Origin: Flavobacteriales bacterium
Lineage (GTDB): Bacteria > Bacteroidota > Bacteroidia > Flavobacteriales > Flavobacteriaceae
Assembly (NCBI GenBank): GCA_004213605.1
Contig: SGZC01000004.1
Coordinates: 1-35,870, forward strand
Direction: 5' to 3'
Length of the DNA stretch: 35,870 bases
Below, piece by piece: positions 1-8,604 of the stretch (its first letter is position 1; each line of letters opens with the position of its first letter). Below the pieces are notes generated by a model. That model was not told the origin of the DNA. It worked only from the letters and a program-made list of their open reading frames with translations, and did not search any database. A program made the position numbers and the translations under genes.

Positions 1-1974
1 ATTTTCAAAAGCTTTTTTTGCTTGATATTGTAACGCTTTCCAATTGCCTAAACCATCAATACTCGACCAAGAAACTGCCGGCCAACAATCGTTTAATTGC
101 CAATATAAAGTGCCCATATTATATGGTTTTGCTCTACGATGTGCATAAATTCCTTTGGTCATTCCATATGCTTGAAGTACCTGACTCATATACACATAAT
201 CCTCTCCATTAACTGGAACAGGGAAATCACGTTCCATATATTCTATAATTAAAGAAAAACCTCTAGCATGTTTTTGATGATTATTAAAAGATGGATGATT
301 CATATCAATTGAATCTTTTTCTGTAAAATACTTAATGGTTTCGTAACTCGGAAAGGATTGAAATCCAAATTCACTCATAAATCGAGGCACTTTTTCTTCA
401 AAATGCTCAAAAGGATAGCCATCATGCCATACCCACCAATCATGCGTATCGCCCTCAAATTGATATCTTTTATCTCCTCGACCAAATTTAGGAGAACTTT
501 CCCAATAAGCAACAGAAGAATGCAAGCTGTCCACTACTTGAGGTAGAATTTGTTTAAACACAGCATCATACCCCTTCCAAATTTTTTGTTGTTGCGCTGC
601 GGTCTTACCATCTTTCCAGCCCCAAAGATGCCATCCTTCGCTATTTTCATTATTTCCACACCAAAGGGCTATACTTGGATGTTGTCGCAATCTTTTTATA
701 TTTTCAATGGCTTCCTGTTTTACATTTTCTAAAAAAAAATTATCGCCTGGATACATTGCGCAAGCAAACATAAAATCTTGCCAAACCAAAATGCCTTTTG
801 CATCACAAAGTTGGTAAAAGAAGTTGTCTTCATAAACGCCACCTCCCCAGACACGGAGCATATTCATATTGGAGTCTACAACATCATTAATTAATTTTAC
901 ATAATTTCCTTGATCAACTTCCGGAAGAAATATGTTTTGCGGAATGTAATTAGCCCCTTTCATATAAACTGGTTTGCCATTGAGTTTAAAATAAAAACTT
1001 TCTCCTATAGAGTCCTTATCGGTGACTAATTCGATAGACCGAATTCCTAGTTTTTTTGTAAAAGAAGTTTTTTGAAACCCTTTATTTAATAGCTCCACAT
1101 CAATATTGTATAAATGAGGATTACCTAAATTGTGGGTCCACCATAGTATTGGATTTTTAATTAAAAATGGGACTTTATATTCTTGTTTCTCAGGGATAAC
1201 AGTAATAATAGATTCAAATATTTCTTGAGTATCATTATTGGTTATTTGAACAATGACTTCTTCTTTTGTTTGAGTATGGATGATTAATTCAGCAGAAATT
1301 TCAGCCTTTGCTTCTGAAATGGAATTAGTTTTTAGAAATACACTTTTAAAACGAATTTTATCATAGGAAATAAGAGCGATGTCCTTAGTAATACCCATTG
1401 TTTTAACAGTAGGCCCCCAATCCCATCCGTATTGATATTGTGGTTTACGGGTAAAAACTCGAGGAGATTCTGGCAGTTCGTAATCTAGTTTTTCGGCTTC
1501 TGTTTTTTCAATAGAATCGGTAGAATTTAAAATGATTTTCAATTCGTTTTCAAGCTTTAATACATCACTTACATCCACCTCCCACCTCCTAAAGGCATTA
1601 TTGGTTTTTAATAAAAGCTGGTCATTTAAATAGATGTCGGCATAAGTATCCAAGCCTTCAAAACGTAAAAAATGTTTTGACTTTAAGAGTGTTTCTTCTG
1701 TAACTGAAACGGCTGTTTTGTAGCTCCAATTTTTTTTTGAAATCCATTGTATAGAATCTTCATTTGTGCCAATAAATGGATGGTGGATTTCATCTAAATT
1801 TAATAAATCGGTTTGGACAGTCCCAGGAATAGATGCTGGTTTCCAAATAGAATCCCCTTCTTGAGAAAACTTCCAATTATTTAATAAGTAATTGTATTCT
1901 AAATCTTTTTTCGATGGTTTACATGATAGTACTATTAATAATACTAAAACAATAGATAAGAAACTTTTTTTCAT
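1..1974 (-). CDS. Beta-mannosidase, GH2 family, lipoprotein (3' end cut by window edge)
   Basis: This open frame is missing from the ORF track because it runs off the left edge; 658 residues are visible and GH2 beta-mannosidases are usually about 820-860. It should release terminal beta-linked mannose from mannan or glycan oligosaccharides. Seen: an N-terminal lipoprotein signal (MKKSFLSIVLVLLIVLSC, lipid Cys at residue 18), a sugar-binding domain with the beta-mannosidase-like stretch YQYGWDWGP, then the catalytic barrel. WCGNNE carries the likely acid/base Glu at residue 443, MSEFGF the likely nucleophile Glu at residue 534, and QLNDCWPAVSWSS follows near the cut. The protein is therefore probably membrane anchored, in the periplasm or at the cell surface. 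No polysaccharide-utilisation partner (SusC/SusD) is visible on this side; any would lie to the left of the window. Confidence 0.93.
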   Translation of the reverse strand, partial: MKKSFLSIVLVLLIVLSCKPSKKDLEYNYLLNNWKFSQEGDSIWKPASIPGTVQTDLLNLDEIHHPFIGTNEDSIQWISKKNWSYKTAVSVTEETLLKSKHFLRFEGLDTYADIYLNDQLLLKTNNAFRRWEVDVSDVLKLENELKIILNSTDSIEKTEAEKLDYELPESPRVFTRKPQYQYGWDWGPTVKTMGITKDIALISYDKIRFKSVFLKTNSISEAKAEISAELIIHTQTKEEVIVQITNNDTQEIFESIITVIPEKQEYKVPFLIKNPILWWTHNLGNPHLYNIDVELLNKGFQKTSFTKKLGIRSIELVTDKDSIGESFYFKLNGKPVYMKGANYIPQNIFLPEVDQGNYVKLINDVVDSNMNMLRVWGGGVYEDNFFYQLCDAKGILVWQDFMFACAMYPGDNFFLENVKQEAIENIKRLRQHPSIALWCGNNENSEGWHLWGWKDGKTAAQQQKIWKGYDAVFKQILPQVVDSLHSSVAYWESSPKFGRGDKRYQFEGDTHDWWVWHDGYPFEHFEEKVPRFMSEFGFQSFPSYETIKYFTEKDSIDMNHPSFNNHQKHARGFSLIIEYMERDFPVPVNGEDYVYMSQVLQAYGMTKGIYAHRRAKPYNMGTLYWQLNDCWPAVSWSSIDGLGNWKALQYQAKKAFEN

Positions 1975-2170
1975 GGAACTAAAATAAGCAAATTGATTAA
2001 AGCCGATTTAACATGAATGCTATTTTACGTTATTTAGTTAATTTTAAACCGGATAGCTAAAAAAATAGAGCTGTCTTAAAAAATCTTCTGACTTTAAAGG
2101 AAAACAGTACTCACTTTTTCAATTCAACCATTTACCGTATTTTTACCTAAATCAATATAAAAATACGACT

Positions 2171-2704
2171 ATGGCAATTGCAAGACCCTTTAACTTACAG
2201 AAATGGATTGATGACAATAGACACTTACTAAAACCTCCAGTAGGAAATAAAAACTTATATGTTGAATCAGAGGATTATATTGTAATGATTGTGGCTGGCC
2301 CTAATGCAAGAAAAGACTACCATTATAATGAAACAGAAGAGTTGTTTTATCAAATTGAAGGAGATATTGTTGTGAAAACACAACAAAATGGGAAGTTGGT
2401 AGAATACCCAATCAGTGAAGGAGAGATGTTTCTTTTGCCGCCTAAAGTGCCTCATTCCCCAATTAGGTCAGCAGGTTCAATTGGACTAGTAATAGAAAGA
2501 AAAAGAAATAAAAACGATAAAGATGGTTTAATGTGGTTTTCGGATACTGCCAATGAGTTGCTTTACGAAGAGTATTTTAAATTAACTAATGTAGAAAAGG
2601 ATTTTTTTCCGGTTTTTAAGAGATTCTATTCAGATGAAAAGCTCAGAACTTGTCCAAAAACAGGTGAGGTGATGGAAGCTGATGAGAGATATATAGGTAA
2701 ATAA
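2171..2704 (+). CDS. nbaC: 3-hydroxyanthranilate 3,4-dioxygenase
   Basis: A cytoplasmic Fe(II) cupin that opens the ring of 3-hydroxyanthranilate to 2-amino-3-carboxymuconate semialdehyde in the kynurenine route of tryptophan breakdown. At 177 residues it has normal bacterial length. The iron ligands His51, Glu57 (HYNETEE) and His95 (VPHSP) fall at the positions known for the Cupriavidus enzyme, as do the substrate residues Arg47, Arg99 and Glu110. The C-terminal rubredoxin-like site is broken: the expected first cysteine pair is Ser124 and Ala127 (WFSDTAN), and in the second pair Cys161 remains while Thr164 replaces its partner (TCPKTG). An aldehyde dehydrogenase follows 218 bases downstream on the same strand. 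I do not see kynureninase or kynurenine monooxygenase in the window. Confidence 0.93.
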   Translation: MAIARPFNLQKWIDDNRHLLKPPVGNKNLYVESEDYIVMIVAGPNARKDYHYNETEELFYQIEGDIVVKTQQNGKLVEYPISEGEMFLLPPKVPHSPIRSAGSIGLVIERKRNKNDKDGLMWFSDTANELLYEEYFKLTNVEKDFFPVFKRFYSDEKLRTCPKTGEVMEADERYIGK

Positions 2705-2880
2705 TAGATTTTTCAACTTCATTTTAAAATCTATTATGATTTAGAGGAATTAAAGACTTACGATAATTGCAGAATTTTTATGGATCAGGTCTATGAACTA
2801 TTGAAAATTAACCCTTTTTGTCTTATTTTTCTTTATTTTTTTCATTCTTTAATATTTTTTAAAATCTTCCAAGGAATAAC

Positions 2881-2888
2881 TACCTTTG
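2881..2888 (+). promoter_or_regulatory. Promoter -7 element TACCTTTG for the aldehyde dehydrogenase
   Basis: The sequence TACCTTTG matches the Bacteroidetes -7 consensus TAnnTTTG exactly and lies 34 bases before the ATG at 2923. No TTG is seen at the usual 17-23 base spacing, so the -33 half is poor. It implies that the dehydrogenase can be transcribed separately from the dioxygenase gene upstream. Confidence 0.5.
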
Positions 2889-2922
2889 CACACTCATTTT
2901 AGAATAATAAAATAATAAATAT

Positions 2923-4476
2923 ATGGCTACTGCTGCAAACAAATTTGGAATTGAAAGTGCATTAGAAAAATTAGGAGTTAATCAGATAAATAAAGGAACT
3001 TCGACTGGAAGTAACTGGTTTTCGGAAGGAGATATGATTTCTTCCTATTCGCCTGTTGATGGGAAGTTAATAGGAAAAGTAACAACAACTTCTCGTGAAG
3101 ATTATGATCGAGTAATCGATACGGCTCAAGCTGCTTACAAAGAATGGAGAAAAGTTCCAGCTCCTCAAAGAGGTGAAATTGTTCGTCAGTTTGGTAATAA
3201 ATTAAGAGAATTAAAAGAACCTTTAGGGCAATTGGTTTCTTACGAAATGGGGAAATCATTACAAGAAGGTTATGGAGAGGTTCAAGAAATGATTGATATC
3301 TGTGATTTTGCAGTGGGTCTTTCAAGACAATTAAACGGTCAAACCATTCCATCGGAACGTCCAGGACATGTCATGCGTGAGCAATGGCATCCAATTGGAA
3401 TCGTAGGTATTATTTCTGCATTTAATTTTCCAGTAGCAGTTTGGTCTTGGAATACAGCCTTAGCCTGGATTTGTGGAGATGTATGTGTTTGGAAAGCTTC
3501 AGAAAAATCACCTATTTGCTCGATAGCTTGTCAAAACATTATAGCAGCTATTTTAAAAGAAAATAACCTTCCAGAAGGAATTTCTTGTATCATTAATGGT
3601 GACTATAAAGTAGGTGAAATGATGACGACTGATACTCGTATTCCATTAATTTCTGCTACAGGATCTACTCGTATGGGAAGAATTGTAGGAGCTACTGTTG
3701 CAGAACGTTTCGGAAAATCTTTATTAGAATTAGGGGGGAATAATGCTATTATTATTACACCAACTGCCGATTTAAAAGTAGTGGTTCCTGGGGCTGTATT
3801 TGGCGCGGTTGGTACTGCTGGACAACGTTGTACTTCTACCAGAAGGTTGATCATTCACGAATCTGTTTACGATAAAGTAAGAGATGCAATTGTGGGTGCT
3901 TATGGACAAATTGTAATTGGTAATCCGTTAGATGAAACTAAGCACATGGGACCATTAATCGATAAAGATGCGGTAACTATGTATTTAGCCGCTATCGAAA
4001 AAGCAAAAGCTGAAGGTGGAAAAGTATTAGTTGAAGGTGGTGTTTTAGAAGGTGAAGGATTTGAAAGTGGTTGTTACGTAAAACCAGCCATTATTGAAGC
4101 TGAAAACCATTTTGAGATTGTACAACATGAAACATTTGCACCAATTTTATATTTAATGAAATACAGTGGTGATGTTAAGGATGCTATTGATATCCAAAAT
4201 GGAGTAGCACAAGGATTGTCTTCTGCGATTATGACCAATGAAATGAAAGAAGCTGAAAGATTCTTAAGTTATGCTGGATCTGATTGTGGTATTGCCAATG
4301 TAAATATCGGCACTTCAGGTGCTGAGATTGGGGGTGCTTTTGGAGGTGAAAAAGAAACAGGTGGTGGACGTGAGTCTGGATCGGATTCTTGGAAAGTATA
4401 TATGCGTAGACAAACCAATACGGTAAATTATTCAGACGAATTACCTTTGGCACAAGGAATTAAATTCGATTTATAA
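2923..4476 (+). CDS. ALDH7/antiquitin-type aldehyde dehydrogenase (likely aminoadipate-semialdehyde dehydrogenase)
   Basis: A 517-residue NAD(P)-dependent aldehyde dehydrogenase. Its closest recognisable relatives are the antiquitin/ALDH7 group, which oxidises alpha-aminoadipate semialdehyde (in equilibrium with piperideine-6-carboxylate) in lysine breakdown. Seen: the oxyanion/NAD region ISAFNFPVAVWSWN, the general base Glu269 in LLELGGNNA, the catalytic Cys303 in GTAGQRCTSTRR, and the C-terminal GGAFGGEKETGGGRESGSDSW typical of this group. It sits downstream of 3-hydroxyanthranilate dioxygenase, so a role on a semialdehyde of the kynurenine pathway is possible, although that step normally uses an ALDH8-like enzyme. 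Substrate is inferred from family resemblance only. A promoter element precedes it and a strong terminator follows. Confidence 0.88.
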   Translation: MATAANKFGIESALEKLGVNQINKGTSTGSNWFSEGDMISSYSPVDGKLIGKVTTTSREDYDRVIDTAQAAYKEWRKVPAPQRGEIVRQFGNKLRELKEPLGQLVSYEMGKSLQEGYGEVQEMIDICDFAVGLSRQLNGQTIPSERPGHVMREQWHPIGIVGIISAFNFPVAVWSWNTALAWICGDVCVWKASEKSPICSIACQNIIAAILKENNLPEGISCIINGDYKVGEMMTTDTRIPLISATGSTRMGRIVGATVAERFGKSLLELGGNNAIIITPTADLKVVVPGAVFGAVGTAGQRCTSTRRLIIHESVYDKVRDAIVGAYGQIVIGNPLDETKHMGPLIDKDAVTMYLAAIEKAKAEGGKVLVEGGVLEGEGFESGCYVKPAIIEAENHFEIVQHETFAPILYLMKYSGDVKDAIDIQNGVAQGLSSAIMTNEMKEAERFLSYAGSDCGIANVNIGTSGAEIGGAFGGEKETGGGRESGSDSWKVYMRRQTNTVNYSDELPLAQGIKFDL

Positions 4477-4500
4477 CCGATTTTTCAATAAAAATAAAAA

Positions 4501-4532
4501 GCCTCTAAATATAACATTTGGAGGCTTTTTTT
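4501..4532 (+). terminator. Intrinsic terminator, probably bidirectional
   Basis: The arms GCCTCTAAAT and ATTTGGAGGC form a 10-pair stem (one G-U) with loop ATAAC, followed by seven T. An A-rich stretch on the other side lets the same hairpin serve the convergent minus-strand gene that ends at 4563. Confidence 0.85.
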
Positions 4533-4562
4533 ATCAAACTGCTCGTGTTTCTTTTATTTTTT

Positions 4563-5699
4563 TCAACTGTACTTCATTTTTCGTAAAATACGAGCGGTCT
4601 CTTTATAGGAATTATAGATACTTCCATTCTGTTTTTTTAAAAAGGGTTTGGCCTCCATTAATCTATCTTTTGCATCGGTAAAATCATTTAAAAAACAAAT
4701 TAAATAAGTTGCAGGAAGACTTTTCAAATCTTTTTCTTCAGTAGTACTTAAAGGAATCTTTTTTTTCAATTTTTCAATAATAGCGTTATTGGCATTGTAA
4801 ATATGATATAATGTTCGTTTATTAAATTGAGGAGGGTTAAATAATAAAATAGTATCCATTTGATAAGATCCGTTTTCATTAAAGCAAATGATCACTTCTT
4901 CTAAAGGATAATATTTGTATTGATTATTTAAACCTAAATGAACATATTCAATAATTCGAAATTCATTTTCAGTAAAGCGAATACTCACCTCGTCCAAATT
5001 AGAATAAAACAAACGAACTTGCTCGTTAATCAATTCGATATCTACCCTAGAATAATAAGTATCGTCTTTTACTTTTTTGATAGTTCCCGCCCAGCAAACC
5101 ACAAACTGTTCTTTAAAAACATGGTAAAATGAAGGTAAGTCCTTATGTTTTTTGTTTATAAAATTAATCACTCCATCCAAGGTATGCTCAATATTGTTTT
5201 TGGCTTTGGTTTCGATGGCTTTTACAATTTCTGAATTGACATCTTTGATCTCAATATCAAAATCTTTTGGCATTGAAATGCTGCCATCTCGCATAAAAAT
5301 CGATCCTCCCCAATACTTCCAAATATTTTTTCTAAGAGACGTTATCTTTTGAGTAGGTCGTATGGTTACTAACCCAACTACTTTGTGTTCGGGTAAATTT
5401 GGAAAAGGCACATTTTCGTATGTAATAATAGGAGGATTGGTTAAATAAGCATTGATGAGGTTTTGGATTTTACTGTCATCAAAAAAATCGACTCCACTAA
5501 TTGTATTTGCCTCATCTTCTACACCCACCACAATAAAACTATTGTTTTTTGGATTGCTATTACTAAGTGCACAAACGTGCTTTAAAAATTTTGCCTTCCC
5601 TTCTTTTGAGCCTAAATCAATTTTTCGCTTTTTATCATAGAAACTACTCTCATCGTTGTGAGCAAGTAAGTTTTTAATTAAAAGGCGTTTGTTAATCAT
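4563..5699 (-). CDS. AlbA_2 (Schlafen-type) domain protein, function unknown
   Basis: A soluble 378-residue protein without signal peptide or membrane span. Residues about 10-150 resemble the AlbA_2/Schlafen AAA-4-like nucleic-acid-binding domain: ESSFYDKK near the start, ALSNSNPKNNSFIVVGVED, the short GV(D/N) turn after it, and WGGSIFMRDGSIS at the end of the domain. The remaining about 220 residues are mixed helix and strand and I do not recognise them. In other bacteria this domain occurs in transcription factors, putative helicases and some defence proteins, but nothing here identifies a partner nuclease. It begins 3 bases after the SDR gene stop, so the two are probably co-transcribed. 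I can assign the domain but not the function. Confidence 0.8.
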   Translation of the reverse strand: MINKRLLIKNLLAHNDESSFYDKKRKIDLGSKEGKAKFLKHVCALSNSNPKNNSFIVVGVEDEANTISGVDFFDDSKIQNLINAYLTNPPIITYENVPFPNLPEHKVVGLVTIRPTQKITSLRKNIWKYWGGSIFMRDGSISMPKDFDIEIKDVNSEIVKAIETKAKNNIEHTLDGVINFINKKHKDLPSFYHVFKEQFVVCWAGTIKKVKDDTYYSRVDIELINEQVRLFYSNLDEVSIRFTENEFRIIEYVHLGLNNQYKYYPLEEVIICFNENGSYQMDTILLFNPPQFNKRTLYHIYNANNAIIEKLKKKIPLSTTEEKDLKSLPATYLICFLNDFTDAKDRLMEAKPFLKKQNGSIYNSYKETARILRKMKYS

Positions 5700-5702
5700 A
5701 AT

Positions 5703-6458
5703 TTATTTCTTGTTTACGATGGTGCTAGATGCTTGGTCCAAGGCCATTACTGTTAAATCGGCAATATTCACATGTGCAGGTCTGGTAACGGTAAACCAAA
5801 TTATTTCAGCAATATCTTGTGCTTGCAATGGAGTGAATCCTTGATAAACTTTAGTTGCTTTTTGGGAATCGCCTTTAAATCTCACCTCACTAAATTCGGT
5901 TGCTACCATTCCTGGATTGATGGCTCCTACTTTAATTCCTTTTCCGTTTAAATCGATTCGCATTCCTTGGTTAATCGCATCTACAGCATATTTACTAGCA
6001 CAGTAAACATTCCCTCTTGGATAGACTTCTTTTCCAGCAGTAGATCCAATATTGATGATGTGTCCACTTTCTTTTTGAAGCATTTTTGGAAGTATCGCTT
6101 TACTTACATAAAGTAATCCCTTTACATTGATGTCGATCATCGCTTCCCAATCTTCTAGATTTCCGTCTTGTATAGAATCTAATCCATGTGCATTTCCAGC
6201 ATTATTTATTAAAATATCAATAGTTGAAAAAGCATCTGGGATAGATTCAATTTTTGAAAACACTTCTTTTTTATCGCGAACATCAAAATTTAACGTATGG
6301 ATATTGCAAAATGAGTCCAATTCACTTTTTAATCCGTCGAGTCGGTCTTGCCTTCTTCCACAAAGGATTAAATTAATTCCATTTCTAGCTAATACGATAG
6401 CCGTTGCCATACCAATTCCGGAGGAAGCACCAGTTATTATTGCAGTTTTTGTATTCAT
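5703..6458 (-). CDS. Short-chain dehydrogenase/reductase, YdfG-like
   Basis: A classical SDR of about 251 residues. Using the track numbering (which starts two residues earlier at 6464), the nucleotide motif TGASSGIG is at 11-18, NNAG at 87-90, and the catalytic Ser141, Tyr154 and Lys158 (YCASK) are all present. GRRQDRL after the second strand suggests NADP preference. The sequence resembles YdfG, which reduces 3-hydroxy acids, L-allo-threonine dehydrogenation and malonic semialdehyde among its substrates; the true substrate cannot be told. I prefer the second ATG (MNTKTAIITG) because relatives start only a few residues before the first strand; the MIM extension is possible. It is the first gene of a pair with the AlbA_2 protein and divergent from the Bat operon. 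Confidence 0.88.
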   Translation of the reverse strand: MNTKTAIITGASSGIGMATAIVLARNGINLILCGRRQDRLDGLKSELDSFCNIHTLNFDVRDKKEVFSKIESIPDAFSTIDILINNAGNAHGLDSIQDGNLEDWEAMIDINVKGLLYVSKAILPKMLQKESGHIINIGSTAGKEVYPRGNVYCASKYAVDAINQGMRIDLNGKGIKVGAINPGMVATEFSEVRFKGDSQKATKVYQGFTPLQAQDIAEIIWFTVTRPAHVNIADLTVMALDQASSTIVNKK

Positions 6459-6654
6459 AATCATAAAGTTTTCAAAAAGAGACTTTTTTTTATTAAAATA
6501 ATCCGATATTTAATATAGAAAAATACGTATTTAAAGCGCTTTAACCCTTTAAATCTAACGGCTAATTTTAACCAATTATTAACAAGGTTTTAAATGTTAA
6601 TTTTTCAATTTAGCAATTCATAATAAAACAACTGTTTATTAAATAAAATAAGAC

Positions 6655-7659
6655 ATGGAGCAAGCAGATATAACGCTAGATATTGGCGCTTTAAATGAAA
6701 AAATTGAGAAGGAATCAGCCTTTATAGATATTCTTTCTATGGAAATGAACAAGGTCATAGTTGGCCAAAAACATATGGTCGAACGGTTGTTAATAGGATT
6801 GCTTGGAGGGGGACATATACTACTGGAAGGAGTTCCGGGATTAGCAAAAACCTTAGCGATTAACACTCTGGCAAAAGCAGTCCACGGTGATTTTAGCAGA
6901 GTTCAGTTTACACCAGATTTACTTCCTGCTGATGTGGTTGGGACGATGATTTACAATATGAAAGATAATGACTTCAGTATCAAAAAGGGGCCTATTTTTG
7001 CAAATTTTGTATTGGCAGATGAGATCAACCGTGCTCCTGCAAAAGTACAATCTGCATTATTGGAAGCAATGCAAGAAAAGCAAGTAACCATTGGTGATGA
7101 AACATTTTCTTTGGATAGCCCGTTTTTAGTAATGGCAACTCAAAACCCAATCGAACAAGAAGGTACTTACCCATTACCAGAAGCACAAGTGGATCGTTTT
7201 ATGTTAAAAACAGTGATAAAATATCCTCAATTAGCTGAAGAACAGTTAATAGTGCGTCAAAACTTAAAAGGAAGTTTTGAAAAAGTAAACCAAGTTGTTT
7301 CTTTAGCTCAAATACTAAAAGCACAAAAGTCAGTCCGTGAAGTGTATATGGACGAGAAAATAGAGAAATATATCTTAGATATTATTTTTGCTACTAGAAC
7401 ACCTGAAAATTATAATTTGGTAGAATTAAATCCCCTAATTAGTTTTGGATCTTCCCCAAGAGGAAGTATTAACCTAGCTACTGCATCGAAATGTTATGCC
7501 TTTATTAAACGTAGGGGCTATGTCATCCCAGAAGATGTAAGAGCTGTTGTTCACGACGTGTTGCGCCATCGTATTGGTATTACTTATGAAGCGGAAGCAG
7601 AAAACATTACTTCAGAAGATATTATTAATAAGATTGTAAACGAAATTGAAGTGCCTTAG
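6655..7659 (+). CDS. moxR: MoxR-family AAA+ ATPase (Bat operon)
   Basis: A cytoplasmic AAA+ ATPase of 334 residues thought to act as a chaperone for VWA-domain partners. Seen: EMNKVIVGQ near the start as in all MoxR proteins, Walker A GVPGLAKT at residues 59-66, Walker B VLADEIN with Asp122 and Glu123, and sensor region MATQNPIEQEGTYPLPEAQVDRF. It is the first of eight genes in the same direction, followed by a DUF58 protein as is usual for this subfamily. The 190-base gap upstream separates it from the divergent SDR gene and should hold its promoter, though I see only imperfect -7 candidates there. The family's precise target is not established; a role in assembling envelope proteins or stress tolerance is known only in outline from Bacteroides and Francisella. 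Confidence 0.95.
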   Translation: MEQADITLDIGALNEKIEKESAFIDILSMEMNKVIVGQKHMVERLLIGLLGGGHILLEGVPGLAKTLAINTLAKAVHGDFSRVQFTPDLLPADVVGTMIYNMKDNDFSIKKGPIFANFVLADEINRAPAKVQSALLEAMQEKQVTIGDETFSLDSPFLVMATQNPIEQEGTYPLPEAQVDRFMLKTVIKYPQLAEEQLIVRQNLKGSFEKVNQVVSLAQILKAQKSVREVYMDEKIEKYILDIIFATRTPENYNLVELNPLISFGSSPRGSINLATASKCYAFIKRRGYVIPEDVRAVVHDVLRHRIGITYEAEAENITSEDIINKIVNEIEVP

Positions 7660-7734
7660 AATCCAAATACAGTAGATTCTTAACACTAACCAATATTGAA
7701 AAACTTGTTTTAATAACCATTACAGACTTAAGAA

Positions 7735-8598
7735 ATGGATACCAAGGAACTCCTTAAAAAAGTACGAAAAATCGAAATTAAAACACGTCGACTGAGCGAT
7801 CATATGTTTGGTGGCGAATATCATAGTACCTTTAAAGGCCGCGGAATGACTTTTAGTGAAGTTCGCCAGTATCAATTTGGTGATGATGTTCGCTCTATTG
7901 ATTGGAATGTAACGGCTCGTTACAACGAACCATATATCAAGGTTTTTGAAGAAGAGCGAGAGTTAACGTTAATGTTAATCGTAGATATTAGTGGTTCTGA
8001 AATGTTTGGGACGGGCGGTCAATTTAAAAATGAAATTGTTACTGAAATTGCTGCAACTTTGGCGTTTTCTGCTCTACAAAACAATGATAAAATAGGCTTA
8101 ATTTTATTTTCGAATGAAATTGAGTTTTTTATACCACCCAAAAAAGGAAAGTCTCATGTCCTAAGAATTATAAGAGAATTATTAGAACACAAGCCCAATA
8201 GTAAAAAAACAGACATCGCAATGGCTCTCAAATACTTTTCTAAAGTAATCAAGAAAAAAGCAATTGTATTTGTATTATCAGATTTTATAACTGACTCCTA
8301 TAGAGATACATTAAAAATTGTTTCGGGGAAACATGATATTACTGGGATTCGAGTTTTTGATAAAAATGAAGAGCAGATTCCGAATCTTGGAGTGGTTCAA
8401 ATGGAAGATCAAGAAACCAGAGAATTAGTATTAGTGAATACCTCCTCAAAAGGAGTTCGTAACCATTATCAATCTTATTATCAGGATAGAGCAGATTATT
8501 TTAAAGAATCATTTCAAAAGAGTGGGGCAGGATCGTTGACGTGTCGAGTAGATGAAAGTTATGTAAAAAAAATGTTGGGCTATTTCAAAAACAGATAA
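7735..8598 (+). CDS. DUF58 protein with VWA-like domain
   Basis: A 287-residue soluble DUF58 protein. The family signature GRGMTFSEVRQYQFGDDVRSIDWN is at about residues 36-58. The metal site DxSxS follows as Asp84-Ser86-Ser88 (VDISGS), so this copy keeps the MIDAS residues. DUF58 genes nearly always follow moxR, and the pair is taken as an ATPase and its VWA adaptor. A 75-base gap separates it from moxR and only six bases separate it from the ORF-track start of the next gene, so transcription is probably continuous. There is no signal peptide, so it should act on the cytoplasmic side of the membrane. Confidence 0.93.
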   Translation: MDTKELLKKVRKIEIKTRRLSDHMFGGEYHSTFKGRGMTFSEVRQYQFGDDVRSIDWNVTARYNEPYIKVFEEERELTLMLIVDISGSEMFGTGGQFKNEIVTEIAATLAFSALQNNDKIGLILFSNEIEFFIPPKKGKSHVLRIIRELLEHKPNSKKTDIAMALKYFSKVIKKKAIVFVLSDFITDSYRDTLKIVSGKHDITGIRVFDKNEEQIPNLGVVQMEDQETRELVLVNTSSKGVRNHYQSYYQDRADYFKESFQKSGAGSLTCRVDESYVKKMLGYFKNR

Positions 8599-8604
8599 CT
8601 ATTG

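Noticed and set aside
18-732. Three plus-strand ORFs at the left edge
   Set aside because: They are antisense to the clear beta-mannosidase frame, which the ORF track omitted because it leaves the window.
2978-3352. 124-residue minus-strand ORF inside the aldehyde dehydrogenase
   Set aside because: It lies wholly opposite a conserved enzyme core and has no start context or family resemblance.
4563-6458. Phage-defence island
   Set aside because: Apart from one AlbA_2 domain there is no nuclease, methylase, integrase, tRNA or composition change; the flanks are ordinary metabolic genes.
6127-6501. 124-residue plus-strand ORF opposite the SDR gene
   Set aside because: Antisense to catalytic motifs of the SDR; a shadow frame.
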